Made by a program: the position numbers and the translations under genes. Below are positions 7,845-15,370 of a stretch of DNA of 64,000 bases, in pieces. Source of the DNA: an uncultured bacterium. Its GTDB lineage: Bacteria > Verrucomicrobiota > Lentisphaeria > Victivallales > UBA1829. The notes under the pieces were generated by a model, which was not told where the DNA came from, ran no database searches, and was given only the letters and a program-made list of their open reading frames with translations. The stretch's first letter is position 1. Every line of letters begins with the position of its first letter. The stretch is from the NCBI GenBank assembly GCA_949297765.1, contig CASFTV010000001.1, positions 1 to 64,000 on the forward strand, given 5' to 3'.

Positions 7845-9377
7845 TCAGCAGAACGCATGAACAAGGAAACGACTCCCGACTCCGATCCCCATTCCCCATC
7901 GAATCGAGGTCTCAAAGGGAAGGGGTTCGAGCGCAACAATCAGAACATGCCTCCCCTTCGAGAGCGGCATATGACGGCGATACTGATTCAGCGGTGCTCC
8001 GCCGAGCGTGGGACCGAAAATGATCGGACGCTCCGCACAGGCGAATTCTCCTCCCGGACGCTCGACGTCGAGAAAAAGACGCTGACGCCCGAAAAGCATG
8101 TGCTGATCATCATGCAGAACCTCGACATCAGGATCAAGATAGACCTGATTGGAGGTCGGAGAATTGAACATCAGCGTATATTCCCCATCTTCCTGCAGAT
8201 CGAACTGGAAGCGGAGAACAATCTGTCCGCCGCTTCCGCGGAAGGGTTCCGGAACTTCCAGCTTTCCGGCAATCGGATTGCAGAGCACGCTCTTCCAGTT
8301 CAGCACGCCCGGCTGGACACGATACCAGTGCGGATTCGTCTGCATCGACACATCAACATGAATCCGGAAAGGCGTATAGTCCGGTTCCGGAATTTCCACA
8401 GCATCCACACGGGCCGGAATCCGTTCCCGGAGAGAGAGAATCTGATCGGTGAACGCTTCAATCGTCGCGGGGAACTCCAGACCGGTGATCGCCGTATTCC
8501 GGACCACCAGCTCGTGACCGATCGGACGGCGCCACGCTTCAGAGATTCCCTCCGGATTCAGAATGCCGAGAATTGCTCCGGCGGTTGCTGCGGTGCAGTC
8601 GGTGTCCATTCCGCAGTTGGCCGCGTCGCAGATCGTTTTTCCGAAGTCGCCGTTCCCGGAAAGAAGCGCCAGAACCGTGAAGGGGATGTTGATCCGGACA
8701 TTGGTTTTGAATTCGGTCGCATAGCGCTCGAACAGCGCATCGCGGACGGTTTCCCAGTCTTTGGCGGAATCCCAGAGCGCACATGCCGTCCGGATTCCCT
8801 CCGCAAGCACGGAATCCGGAGAAAGATACGAAAGAGCGGAGTCGATCAGGCGGCGGATATCCGTTTCGACAAACGCGAGCGCTTCCAGCGCGGCGAAAAA
8901 AACTTCCGCCCCGATCCCGTCTCCGGCATGGTCGATGCAGGCATCCTCGCGGGCGAACTTCACCGCCAGGTCCGGATTCCCGGGCGCAAGGCATGCCCAC
9001 AGTTCACTGCGGATCGCCGCACCCATCCCGTTGATGTAGCAGTTGTCATAGGAACCCGACCACGGCGGACGGATCCCGAGCGCGAGATTGCGCATCGCAA
9101 CCGCGTACTCATCACAGTGAAAATTCATGTGCTTCAGCCAGATGTCCGCCAGAATCTCCCGGTTGACTTCCGGCTTTTCCATCCGGTCGAGCGCGGCGGC
9201 ATACATTGCCTGAAGTTCCAGATCGTCGTTCGGCATGGAGACCGTGGGAACCGGATCGTAATAGGTCAGATTGTTCTTGAACGGAAATCCTTCGAACGGG
9301 CCACCGAGAGTCCCGCCGATATTTTTCCCCAGCCAGCAGCCCAGAACCTTTTCCCGGTATTTTGCTGTTTCATTCAT
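7845..9377 (-). CDS. ADP-ribosylglycohydrolase-family protein with C-terminal beta domain
   Basis: 510 aa. The N-terminal 330 residues match the ADP-ribosylglycohydrolase fold: LGCWLGKNIGGTLGG near the start, metal-site acidic residues in MPNDDLELQAMYA, and GMDTDCTAATAGAILG, the counterpart of the usual GxDTDT motif. About 170 further residues form an apparent beta-sandwich (DGEYTLMFNSPTSNQVYLDP) not found in classic members. The ATG at 9377 is preferred over a TTG at 9386 because the SD GGAG sits 9 bases upstream. Sitting among carbohydrate genes, it may act on a glycoside rather than on ADP-ribosyl proteins; that is inference. Confidence 0.82.
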   Translation of the reverse strand: MNETAKYREKVLGCWLGKNIGGTLGGPFEGFPFKNNLTYYDPVPTVSMPNDDLELQAMYAAALDRMEKPEVNREILADIWLKHMNFHCDEYAVAMRNLALGIRPPWSGSYDNCYINGMGAAIRSELWACLAPGNPDLAVKFAREDACIDHAGDGIGAEVFFAALEALAFVETDIRRLIDSALSYLSPDSVLAEGIRTACALWDSAKDWETVRDALFERYATEFKTNVRINIPFTVLALLSGNGDFGKTICDAANCGMDTDCTAATAGAILGILNPEGISEAWRRPIGHELVVRNTAITGLEFPATIEAFTDQILSLRERIPARVDAVEIPEPDYTPFRIHVDVSMQTNPHWYRVQPGVLNWKSVLCNPIAGKLEVPEPFRGSGGQIVLRFQFDLQEDGEYTLMFNSPTSNQVYLDPDVEVLHDDQHMLFGRQRLFLDVERPGGEFACAERPIIFGPTLGGAPLNQYRRHMPLSKGRHVLIVALEPLPFETSIRWGMGIGVGSRFLVHAFC

Positions 9378-9414
9378 GACAGTCAACTCCTGTTTTTTGA
9401 TTGTTGTCTGTCAT

Positions 9415-9443
9415 ATTATACATCAAAGACAGGAAAATCGGAA
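9415..9443 (-). promoter_or_regulatory. Possible promoter for the ADP-ribosylglycohydrolase-pilin-GH5 cluster
   Basis: Minus-strand TATAAT (9415-9420), perfect and directly preceded by TG, 38 bases upstream of the ATG at 9377. The -35 at 17 bp is poor (TTCCGA, 9438-9443), as expected for an activator-dependent promoter; the AraC gene just upstream is the candidate activator. Confidence 0.45.
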
Positions 9444-9454
9444 TGAGAGATTAT

Positions 9455-10279
9455 TCAAAAAACATGTGTTTTCATACATTTATTTCTCCGGATCTCCTTT
9501 CGATAGAGAGAAGGAGAATACCCGGTCTGCTTTTTGAAACGAGCCGAAAAGTAAAACGGATCGGCAATACCGATCTGCCGGGCGATCTGCTGAAGCGGAA
9601 GATCGGTGCATTCCAGAAGGGTTTTTGACCATTCGATCCAGTGAAATTCCCGGAACTCCCGCGGGGAATGTCCCGTCTCTTTCCGGAAAAGATTGTAGAA
9701 CGCCGTGTGCGACATTCCGCATTGGCGAGCCACGGAATCCATATCCGCGGAGAAATCCGCAAGAAGAATTTTCTGCGCTTTGCGGATCCGCGGATCCCGG
9801 GAAGCCGGTTTCTCCATCCGGTCGCACGCCCGTTGAATCACCGATTCCACCAGCAGTTCTGCAAGCGGACTGGGGCGGTCCGCGCGAAAATGCTCCAGTT
9901 CAAACGCCTCCTCCAGCGCATCCTGGATTTTCTGCTTTTCCACCCCCTCGAAATGGATTTTCCCCGCGGAAGGAAAGTTCTCGTCCGGCCGGAACACTCT
10001 GTCCAGCGTCACATGCGGACGCAGGGAGAAGTGAAACCAGATGTACTGCCACTCTCCGGAGGAATGAAAGACATGCTGCGGTCCCGGAGGATACAGAACC
10101 AGATCGCCGGCGGAGGTGGTCAGCACCTTTCCGTCAAGCCGGAATTCAGCGTACCCCGCTATCGTGAACAGGCCGCCCCAGTGATTCACAATGCTCTGGG
10201 TGAAATGAACCGGTCCGGTAAACCGGTGGCTTCCGATGCTCAGAAAGAAATTCTGCGACGGATCGCTCAGAAAATTCAT
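9455..10279 (-). CDS. AraC-family transcriptional regulator
   Basis: 274 aa. The sensor half reads as a cupin (RLDGKVLTTSAGDLVLYPPG, PQHVFHSSGEWQYIWFHF). The DNA-binding half has MDSVARQCGMSHTAFYNLFR and LPLQQIARQIGIADPFYFSA, ending GYSPSLYRKE. It is upstream of and in line with the 9377-5404 cluster (gap 77 bp), so it is the probable regulator of the GH5 cluster. It is divergent from another AraC gene at 10384. Two copies of a 12-bp repeat lie upstream of its start. Confidence 0.88.
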   Translation of the reverse strand: MNFLSDPSQNFFLSIGSHRFTGPVHFTQSIVNHWGGLFTIAGYAEFRLDGKVLTTSAGDLVLYPPGPQHVFHSSGEWQYIWFHFSLRPHVTLDRVFRPDENFPSAGKIHFEGVEKQKIQDALEEAFELEHFRADRPSPLAELLVESVIQRACDRMEKPASRDPRIRKAQKILLADFSADMDSVARQCGMSHTAFYNLFRKETGHSPREFREFHWIEWSKTLLECTDLPLQQIARQIGIADPFYFSARFKKQTGYSPSLYRKEIRRNKCMKTHVF

Positions 10280-10285
10280 GATTCT

Positions 10286-10342
10286 CCGTAAAATGCACAG
10301 CGTTTTTTTTTCGATACGATATCCCTCTTTCCATAAAATGCA
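10286..10342. repeat. 12-bp direct repeat pair, possible AraC operator
   Basis: CCGTAAAATGCA (10286-10297) and CCATAAAATGCA (10331-10342), 11 of 12 identical, start-to-start 45 bp, in the region between divergent AraC genes. Widely spaced direct repeats are typical of AraC operator halves. Binding is inference. Confidence 0.35.
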
Positions 10343-10383
10343 ATCAGGGAAAAGAAGGTTTTTCCGGAGCTTTTCCGGAAAAA

Positions 10384-11337
10384 ATGTTTTCCGGACCGGA
10401 GAATACGGTTGAGATTTCGGGAAAACGGTTTATATTGTTCCAAAAAATGCCGAATCGGATGAAGTCACATCTCCTGTGGGAGAATTTTCCCTTCCGGACA
10501 CTTGTCTCCGAGCATATTTTGGAGAAAATGCCGCAGCATGTGCACGATGATTTTTATGAACTGGTGTTTGTCCGCGACGGGAAGGGGTATCATCAGCTGG
10601 AAGAGGAGGTGTATCCGATCCGGGCGGGAAATCTGTTCCTGATCCATCCCGGGGTCCGGCACAGTTATGTGAATTCGAAAATCACCATTTACAATATCCT
10701 GTTCGAGCCGTCGTTTCTGAATTATTTTCAGCAGGACATGTCCGGGTTCCCAAATTATCAGCTGCTGTTCCGGACGGGAGGGGATCTTCCCGCCCGGAGC
10801 CGGATGCTGAGCGTGGAACCCGACAGCTTCCCGCGCATGACCGCTCTGCTGGACGACATCGTATCCGAAGAGGCAAAACGGGAACAGGGGAGCATGACGG
10901 CGATCCTCGGTGATTTTCTGCATCTGTTTCTCCTGATCTGCCGCCACGCCCGTCCGGAGGAATCGGTGGAAAATCCGCATTATGCGTATCGTCTCAGTTC
11001 GCTGATGGCTCAGCTGGAGGAGCGGTATGCGGAATCGTGGAGCCTGGAACGGATGGCATCCCAGGTGCGGATGTCGGTCAGCAATTTCCGTCTCCGGTTC
11101 CGTGAGCTGAGCGGGATCAGTCCGATGGAGCATCTCTTGAGACTCCGTTTGGATAACGCTTCGAAACTTTTGAGGATGGAAAAGATTACTCTTTCGGAAA
11201 TCGCTTTCCTCTGCGGCTTTGCCGACAGCAACTATTTTTCCCGTCAGTTCAAGCGGAAATTCGGCGTTTCCCCCCGCGTTTTCCGGAAGAAATGGATCGG
11301 AGGAGAGAATCTCGGAAAGAGAATCGGGAAATTATGA
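10384..11337 (+). CDS. AraC-family transcriptional regulator (RhaS/RhaR-like)
   Basis: Up to 317 aa. The N-terminal cupin has the His-rich motif EKMPQHVHDDFYELVFVRDG and AGNLFLIHPGVRH, as in rhamnose-type regulators. The C-terminal domain has WSLERMASQVRMSVSNFRLR and ITLSEIAFLCGFADSNYFSR, ending FGVSPRVFRKKW. The start is uncertain: a promoter-like TTGAGA-16-TATATT (10409-10436) lies inside this frame, so translation may begin at the ATG at 10447 or 10459, just before the cupin. No target gene is obvious, since the next gene is a lipoprotein with its own promoter. Confidence 0.85.
   Translation: MFSGPENTVEISGKRFILFQKMPNRMKSHLLWENFPFRTLVSEHILEKMPQHVHDDFYELVFVRDGKGYHQLEEEVYPIRAGNLFLIHPGVRHSYVNSKITIYNILFEPSFLNYFQQDMSGFPNYQLLFRTGGDLPARSRMLSVEPDSFPRMTALLDDIVSEEAKREQGSMTAILGDFLHLFLLICRHARPEESVENPHYAYRLSSLMAQLEERYAESWSLERMASQVRMSVSNFRLRFRELSGISPMEHLLRLRLDNASKLLRMEKITLSEIAFLCGFADSNYFSRQFKRKFGVSPRVFRKKWIGGENLGKRIGKL
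10409..10436 (+). promoter_or_regulatory. Possible internal promoter of the AraC gene at 10384
   Basis: TTGAGA (10409-10414), 16 bp, TATATT (10431-10436). If real, transcription starts near 10443 and the protein starts at 10447 or 10459. Confidence 0.4.
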
Positions 11338-11346
11338 GAAAAAAAT

Positions 11347-11375
11347 TTGATTTCTCCTCTTCCCGGTGCTATTGT
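11347..11375 (+). promoter_or_regulatory. Promoter for the lipoprotein at 11432
   Basis: TTGATT (11347-11352), 17 bp, TATTGT (11370-11375), about 57 bases before the ATG. Confidence 0.5.
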
Positions 11376-11431
11376 GTATGGATAGGGAAATGTCAGTGGG
11401 GACGTTTCCGCGTCTGCAAGGAGTTTTCCGG

Positions 11432-11842
11432 ATGAAACGGAGTTTTTGGAAATATTGGATGCTGTGGAGCGCTCCGCTCGTTCTCTTTTTTCTGACCGCC
11501 TGCATCTCCCGAAATGAAAATTATGAAAAGACTTATCCCGAACTGATTACCCATTTTGCCAACTGCGGCATCAAGGTCGATTCCGTGACGCCGCTGGCCT
11601 ACTATCTCGCCCAGGCCGAATCCGGTTACGCACTCAAGATCGGTCCGCGGGAGGTCGGGATCTACAAATACAATCAGGAACGCAAAAAACAGAATTTCCG
11701 GTACCGCCTCGTGGAGGATTCCGGTGTGCTCTATATCAATGGAAAAAAATTCAAAGCTCTTTTGAACGGCTGCTTCGTGATGATTGATTTCGATACTCAT
11801 CCGGATCAGGAAAAAATCGTCAAGGCCTTTGAGTCTTTTTAA
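11432..11842 (+). CDS. Small putative lipoprotein of unknown function
   Basis: 136 aa. The ATG at 11432 is chosen because it follows AAGGAG at proper spacing and begins a typical signal sequence (MKRSFWKYWMLWSAPL) that ends in a lipobox, FFLTAC. The mature part has about 110 residues with no recognisable family; it is mixed polar and ends DTHPDQEKIVKAFESF. The ATG lies about 57 bases downstream of a clear promoter. The following ppdK gene is 110 bp away and has its own SD. No function can be assigned. Confidence 0.7.
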   Translation: MKRSFWKYWMLWSAPLVLFFLTACISRNENYEKTYPELITHFANCGIKVDSVTPLAYYLAQAESGYALKIGPREVGIYKYNQERKKQNFRYRLVEDSGVLYINGKKFKALLNGCFVMIDFDTHPDQEKIVKAFESF

Positions 11843-11952
11843 TCCACGGGAAAACAACGGAACGTTTTCCCGTTTTTGTTTCTGCCGCGGCGCGAGGGGC
11901 TGAAACTCCGCGACAGGCATAACCAGCAAAGAGAAGAGAAAGGGAGTCTTTT

Positions 11953-14900
11953 ATGGCACAAAGACGAAAAACAAACGATGCCGCTCCGAAAACAGTAAAA
12001 TCCGTATCGGCAAAAACTGCAAAAAATGTTGTGAAAGCCGCGCCTGCAAAGAAAAGCGTTCCGGCAAAAAAAGAGTCCGCTGCAAAAACGCCAGCCCCGG
12101 CGAAAAAAAGCGCGTCCGTGAAAAAAGAGACCGCCGCTCCGGCAAAGAAGACTGCACCTGCGAAAAAGGCCGCTCCGGCAAAGAAGACTGCACCTGCGAA
12201 AAAGGCCGCTCCGGCAAAGAAGACTGCATCCGTGAAGAAAGCCGCCCCCGCGAAAAAAACGGCTCCGGCAAAAAAGACCGCGTCCGCGAAAAAATATGTC
12301 TATCTGTTCGGCCGGGAGATTTCCGAAGGAAAGGCCGAGATGAAGGAACTGCTCGGCGGAAAAGGCGCGAATCTGGCGGAGATGGCCAATTTGAATCTGC
12401 CGGTTCCGGCCGGATTCACGATCACAACCGAGTGCTGCGTGGATTATTTCCGTTCCGGAGCGCTTCCCGCGTCCCTGGAGGCCGAGGTGCTTGCAGCTCT
12501 GGCGCGCGTGGAGAAGATGATGGGGATGAAGTTCGGATCGGAAACGAATCCGCTGCTGGTTTCCTGCCGTTCCGGAGCGCGCTCCTCGATGCCCGGAATG
12601 ATGGAAACCGTTCTCAATGTCGGACTTTCCGCCAAAACGATTCCCGGACTGGTCAAGAAGACCGGGAATGAGCGTTTCGTGTACGATGCGTACCGCCGTC
12701 TCATCATGATGTATTCCGACGTCGTGATGGAAAAGGCGGAAGGAATTGAGCCGGAAGAGGGCAGGGGAATCCGCAAACTTCTGGATGAACAGCTGGAAGA
12801 TCTCAAAAAGGCGAAGAAATACAAATCCGATACCGACCTGACGGTCGCCGATCTGAAGAAACTCTGCACCGATTTCAAAAAGACCGTCAAAAAAGTTCTC
12901 GGCAAAGAGTTCCCCGACGACGCAATGCAGCAGCTCTGGGGCGCAATTCTGGCCGTGTTCAAGAGCTGGAACGGAAAGAAAGCGGTCTCCTACCGCCGGA
13001 TCGAAGGAATTCCGGACGACTGGGGAACGGCGGTCAACGTGCAGTCGATGGTGTTCGGCAACATGGGCGACACCTCCGCGACCGGCGTTGCCTTCACCCG
13101 CGATCCCGCCACTGGCAGCAACAAGTTCTACGGCGAATGGCTCGTCAACGCACAGGGAGAGGACGTCGTGGCCGGAACCCGCACGCCGAACCCGCTGAAC
13201 GATGAGACGAAAAACGAACGCAATAAAAATCTTCCCTCCATGCAGGAACTCCTGCCCGCGATTTACAAGCAGCTTTTCGATATCCGGAACAAACTCGAAA
13301 AACATTATCACGACATGCTTGATATCGAGTTCACCATTCAGGAGAAGAAGCTCTACATGCTCCAGTGCCGCGTCGGAAAACGTACCGGAACGGCCGCGCT
13401 GAACATGGCGATGGATATGCTGGAGGAAAAGCTGATCGGAGAAAAAGAGGCCGTGATGCGTCTCTCCCCGGCACAGCTGGATGAACTCCTGCACCCGATT
13501 CTCGACCCGAAAGCGGAAAAAAAGGCAGAAGTGATCGTCAAAGGTCTTCCCGCCGGTCCGGGCGGAGCGGTCGGGCAGATCGTCTTCTCCTCGGAAAAGG
13601 CGATGGAACTCGCGGCGAAGAAGATCCCCTGCATTCTGGTCCGCGAAGAGACCAATCCGGAGGATGTCGAAGGCATGCGCGCCGCAAGCGGTATTCTGAC
13701 CGCCCGCGGAGGAATGACCAGTCATGCCGCGCTGGTCTGCCGCGGCTGGGGCAAATGCTGCATTGTCGGAGCCGGCGATCTCAGCATCTCCGAATCTGCC
13801 AGAACGCTGAAGATCGGGAAGAAAACCTTCAAGGAAGGCGATTTCCTGAGCTTGAACGGAAGCCGCGGTTATGTCTACGCGGGCAAGGTGGCGACGATGG
13901 ATTCCGGAAAGAATCCGCGCTTCCAGAAGTTCATGGCGCTGGTGGACAAGTTCCGCAAACTCGGCGTCCGGACCAATGCCGACACCGCGGATGATGCGGC
14001 GGTTGCCCGTTCGTTCGGCGCGGAAGGAATCGGCCTTTTCCGAATTGAGCACATGTTCTACGGAAAAGACTGCGAAAAGCCGCTGTTCGCCCTGCGCAAG
14101 ATGATCCTCTGTTCAAGCGAGGCGGAACGCGTCGCCGCGCTGAAGGAACTCTTCCCCTACATCAAGAAGGACATCAAGGCGACGATGACCGCGATGAAGG
14201 GATATCCGGTGACAATCCGTCTGATGGATCCGCCGCTGCATGAGTTCGTGCCGCAGAGCGCGGACAAGATCCGCGAGCTGGCAAAGAGCCTGAAAATCTC
14301 CGCAGCCGAGGTCCAGAAACGGGCGGATGCGCTCCACGAGTCCAATCCGATGATGGGACACCGCGGCGTGCGTCTCGGAATCACCTATCCGGAGATCACG
14401 GAGACCCAGGTCCGCGCGATCTTCGAGTGCGCCGCCGAACTGCTGAAGTCGGGCGCCGAGTGCAAGCCGGAGATCATGATCCCCGTCACCTGCGACTCGC
14501 TCGAACTGCGGGACCAGAAGGCGATCGTCTCCCGCGTCGCGGAAGAGGTCAAGGCCAAATTCAAGCTCAAAAAGTTTGAATATCTGGTCGGCACCATGAT
14601 CGAAATTCCGCGTGCCGCGCTGCTCGCGGACAAAATGGCGGAGGAGGCCGAATTCTTCTCCTTCGGAACCAACGACCTCACGCAGATGACCTTCGGGTTC
14701 AGCCGCGACGATGTCGGCGGTTTCCTCGGAGCGTATCTCGAAAAGAAGATTCTGCCGGCCGATCCGTTCCAGACCATCGACCGCGACGGCGTCGGGCTGC
14801 TGATTGAACATGCGGTCACTGCCGGCCGTTCGGTCCGTCCCGGTCTGAAGATCGGAATCTGCGGAGAACAGGGCGGCGAAGCGAAGTCCGTCGAGTTCTG

Positions 14901-15000
14901 CAACAGCATCGGGCTTTCGTACGTTTCGTGCAGTCCGTTCCGGGTTCCGCTGGCCCGTCTTGCCGCGGCTCAGGCCGCGATCAAGGCCGAACGGAAGTGA
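11953..15000 (+). CDS. ppdK: Pyruvate, phosphate dikinase with histone H1-like N-terminal tail
   Basis: 1015 aa. Interconverts pyruvate, ATP and phosphate with PEP, AMP and PPi (family knowledge). Residues from about 115 onward follow the normal PPDK order: KYVYLFGREISEGKAEMKEL; an ATP-grasp domain with SCRSGARSSMPGMMETVLN; the phosphohistidine loop TARGGMTSHAALVCRG; and the PEP-binding barrel with NPMMGHRGVRLG, SFGTNDLTQMTFG and GICGEQGG. The first 113 residues are extra: a Lys/Ala/Pro tail of repeated PAKK units like bacterial histone H1 homologues, which normal PPDK (about 880-900 aa) lacks. The ATG at 11953 follows GGGAG and no other start fits. The tail may bind nucleic acid or polyphosphate; that is speculation. 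Confidence 0.95.
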   Translation: MAQRRKTNDAAPKTVKSVSAKTAKNVVKAAPAKKSVPAKKESAAKTPAPAKKSASVKKETAAPAKKTAPAKKAAPAKKTAPAKKAAPAKKTASVKKAAPAKKTAPAKKTASAKKYVYLFGREISEGKAEMKELLGGKGANLAEMANLNLPVPAGFTITTECCVDYFRSGALPASLEAEVLAALARVEKMMGMKFGSETNPLLVSCRSGARSSMPGMMETVLNVGLSAKTIPGLVKKTGNERFVYDAYRRLIMMYSDVVMEKAEGIEPEEGRGIRKLLDEQLEDLKKAKKYKSDTDLTVADLKKLCTDFKKTVKKVLGKEFPDDAMQQLWGAILAVFKSWNGKKAVSYRRIEGIPDDWGTAVNVQSMVFGNMGDTSATGVAFTRDPATGSNKFYGEWLVNAQGEDVVAGTRTPNPLNDETKNERNKNLPSMQELLPAIYKQLFDIRNKLEKHYHDMLDIEFTIQEKKLYMLQCRVGKRTGTAALNMAMDMLEEKLIGEKEAVMRLSPAQLDELLHPILDPKAEKKAEVIVKGLPAGPGGAVGQIVFSSEKAMELAAKKIPCILVREETNPEDVEGMRAASGILTARGGMTSHAALVCRGWGKCCIVGAGDLSISESARTLKIGKKTFKEGDFLSLNGSRGYVYAGKVATMDSGKNPRFQKFMALVDKFRKLGVRTNADTADDAAVARSFGAEGIGLFRIEHMFYGKDCEKPLFALRKMILCSSEAERVAALKELFPYIKKDIKATMTAMKGYPVTIRLMDPPLHEFVPQSADKIRELAKSLKISAAEVQKRADALHESNPMMGHRGVRLGITYPEITETQVRAIFECAAELLKSGAECKPEIMIPVTCDSLELRDQKAIVSRVAEEVKAKFKLKKFEYLVGTMIEIPRAALLADKMAEEAEFFSFGTNDLTQMTFGFSRDDVGGFLGAYLEKKILPADPFQTIDRDGVGLLIEHAVTAGRSVRPGLKIGICGEQGGEAKSVEFCNSIGLSYVSCSPFRVPLARLAAAQAAIKAERK
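12133..12228 (+). repeat. 36-bp tandem repeat inside ppdK tail
   Basis: Two identical 36-bp units (12133-12168 and 12169-12204) plus 24 bases of a third (12205-12228). They encode the 12-residue unit AAPAKKTAPAKK. Near-perfect DNA identity points to recent slippage growth of the tail. Confidence 0.85.
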
Positions 15001-15030
15001 TCCGTCCGGAATCGGTTTGAACGATTGCTG

Positions 15031-15066
15031 CGCCGTCCGGAGCATTCCGCTCCCGGACGGCGTTTT
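15031..15066 (+). terminator. Rho-independent terminator after ppdK
   Basis: Perfect 10-bp stem CGCCGTCCGG (15031-15040) with CCGGACGGCG (15053-15062), 12-base loop, then TTTT. Confidence 0.75.
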
Positions 15067-15106
15067 CGATTCCATAAAAATTTTTCGTTTTTTTCTGAAA
15101 CGGCGC

Positions 15107-15134
15107 TTGCATTCTGAAAAAAAGAGGGTATACT
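15107..15134 (+). promoter_or_regulatory. trp operon promoter
   Basis: TTGCAT (15107-15112), 16 bp, TATACT (15129-15134). It predicts a transcript start near 15141, 23 bases before the leader peptide. No TrpR-like palindrome is seen over it. Confidence 0.65.
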
Positions 15135-15163
15135 ACACGTCTTCAGAAAGGGATTTTAACACA

Positions 15164-15244
15164 ATGAATCGTATCGGTTTCAACTTGTCCGTTCAGGGCT
15201 GGTGGCGTCGCAGAAGTCAATCTGCGGCGACTGATGCGTTTTAA
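15164..15244 (+). CDS. trpL: trp operon leader peptide
   Basis: 26-codon open frame starting MNRIGFNLSVQG and continuing with tandem Trp codons TGG TGG at 15200-15205, then RRRSQSAATDAF and a stop. An AAAGGGA SD lies 11 bases upstream. The Trp codons come immediately before the first strand of the attenuator hairpin, so a ribosome stalled for charged tRNA-Trp would cover that strand. Too small to be a functional enzyme; its role is sensing Trp supply by stalling. Confidence 0.88.
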   Translation: MNRIGFNLSVQGWWRRRSQSAATDAF

Positions 15245-15324
15245 AGAATTGTAAGTAAATCAGTCGTTTCTGAAACGGCGGATTGACGAACTTGAAAGAG
15301 TTTCTCAATCCGCCGTTTTTTTTT
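15206..15324 (+). promoter_or_regulatory. trp attenuator (1:2 pause hairpin, 2:3 antiterminator, 3:4 terminator)
   Basis: Four strands can be read. 1:2 is CGTCGCAGA (15206-15214) with TCTGCGGCG (15221-15229), 9 bp with one G-U. 3:4, the terminator, is CGGCGGATTGA (15276-15286) with TCAATCCGCCG (15305-15315), 11 bp perfect, followed by nine T (15316-15324). 2:3, the antiterminator, is TCAATCTGC (15217-15225) with GCGGATTGA (15278-15286), reinforced by a nested inner helix CGACTGAT (15228-15235) with ATCAGTCG (15259-15266). The pairs are mutually exclusive exactly as in classical trp attenuation. Confidence 0.88.
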
Positions 15325-15370
15325 GTTTCAAAAACTGAAATCAGACAGCAAACGATACAGGAGTTGAAAA

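Noticed and set aside
11839-14052. 737-codon minus-strand frame opposite ppdK
   Set aside because: Antisense shadow of a clear PPDK gene; composition is His/Arg/Phe-rich with no domain.
15135-15163. TrpR-type operator at the trp promoter
   Set aside because: No palindrome resembling a Trp repressor site is present; attenuation explains control.
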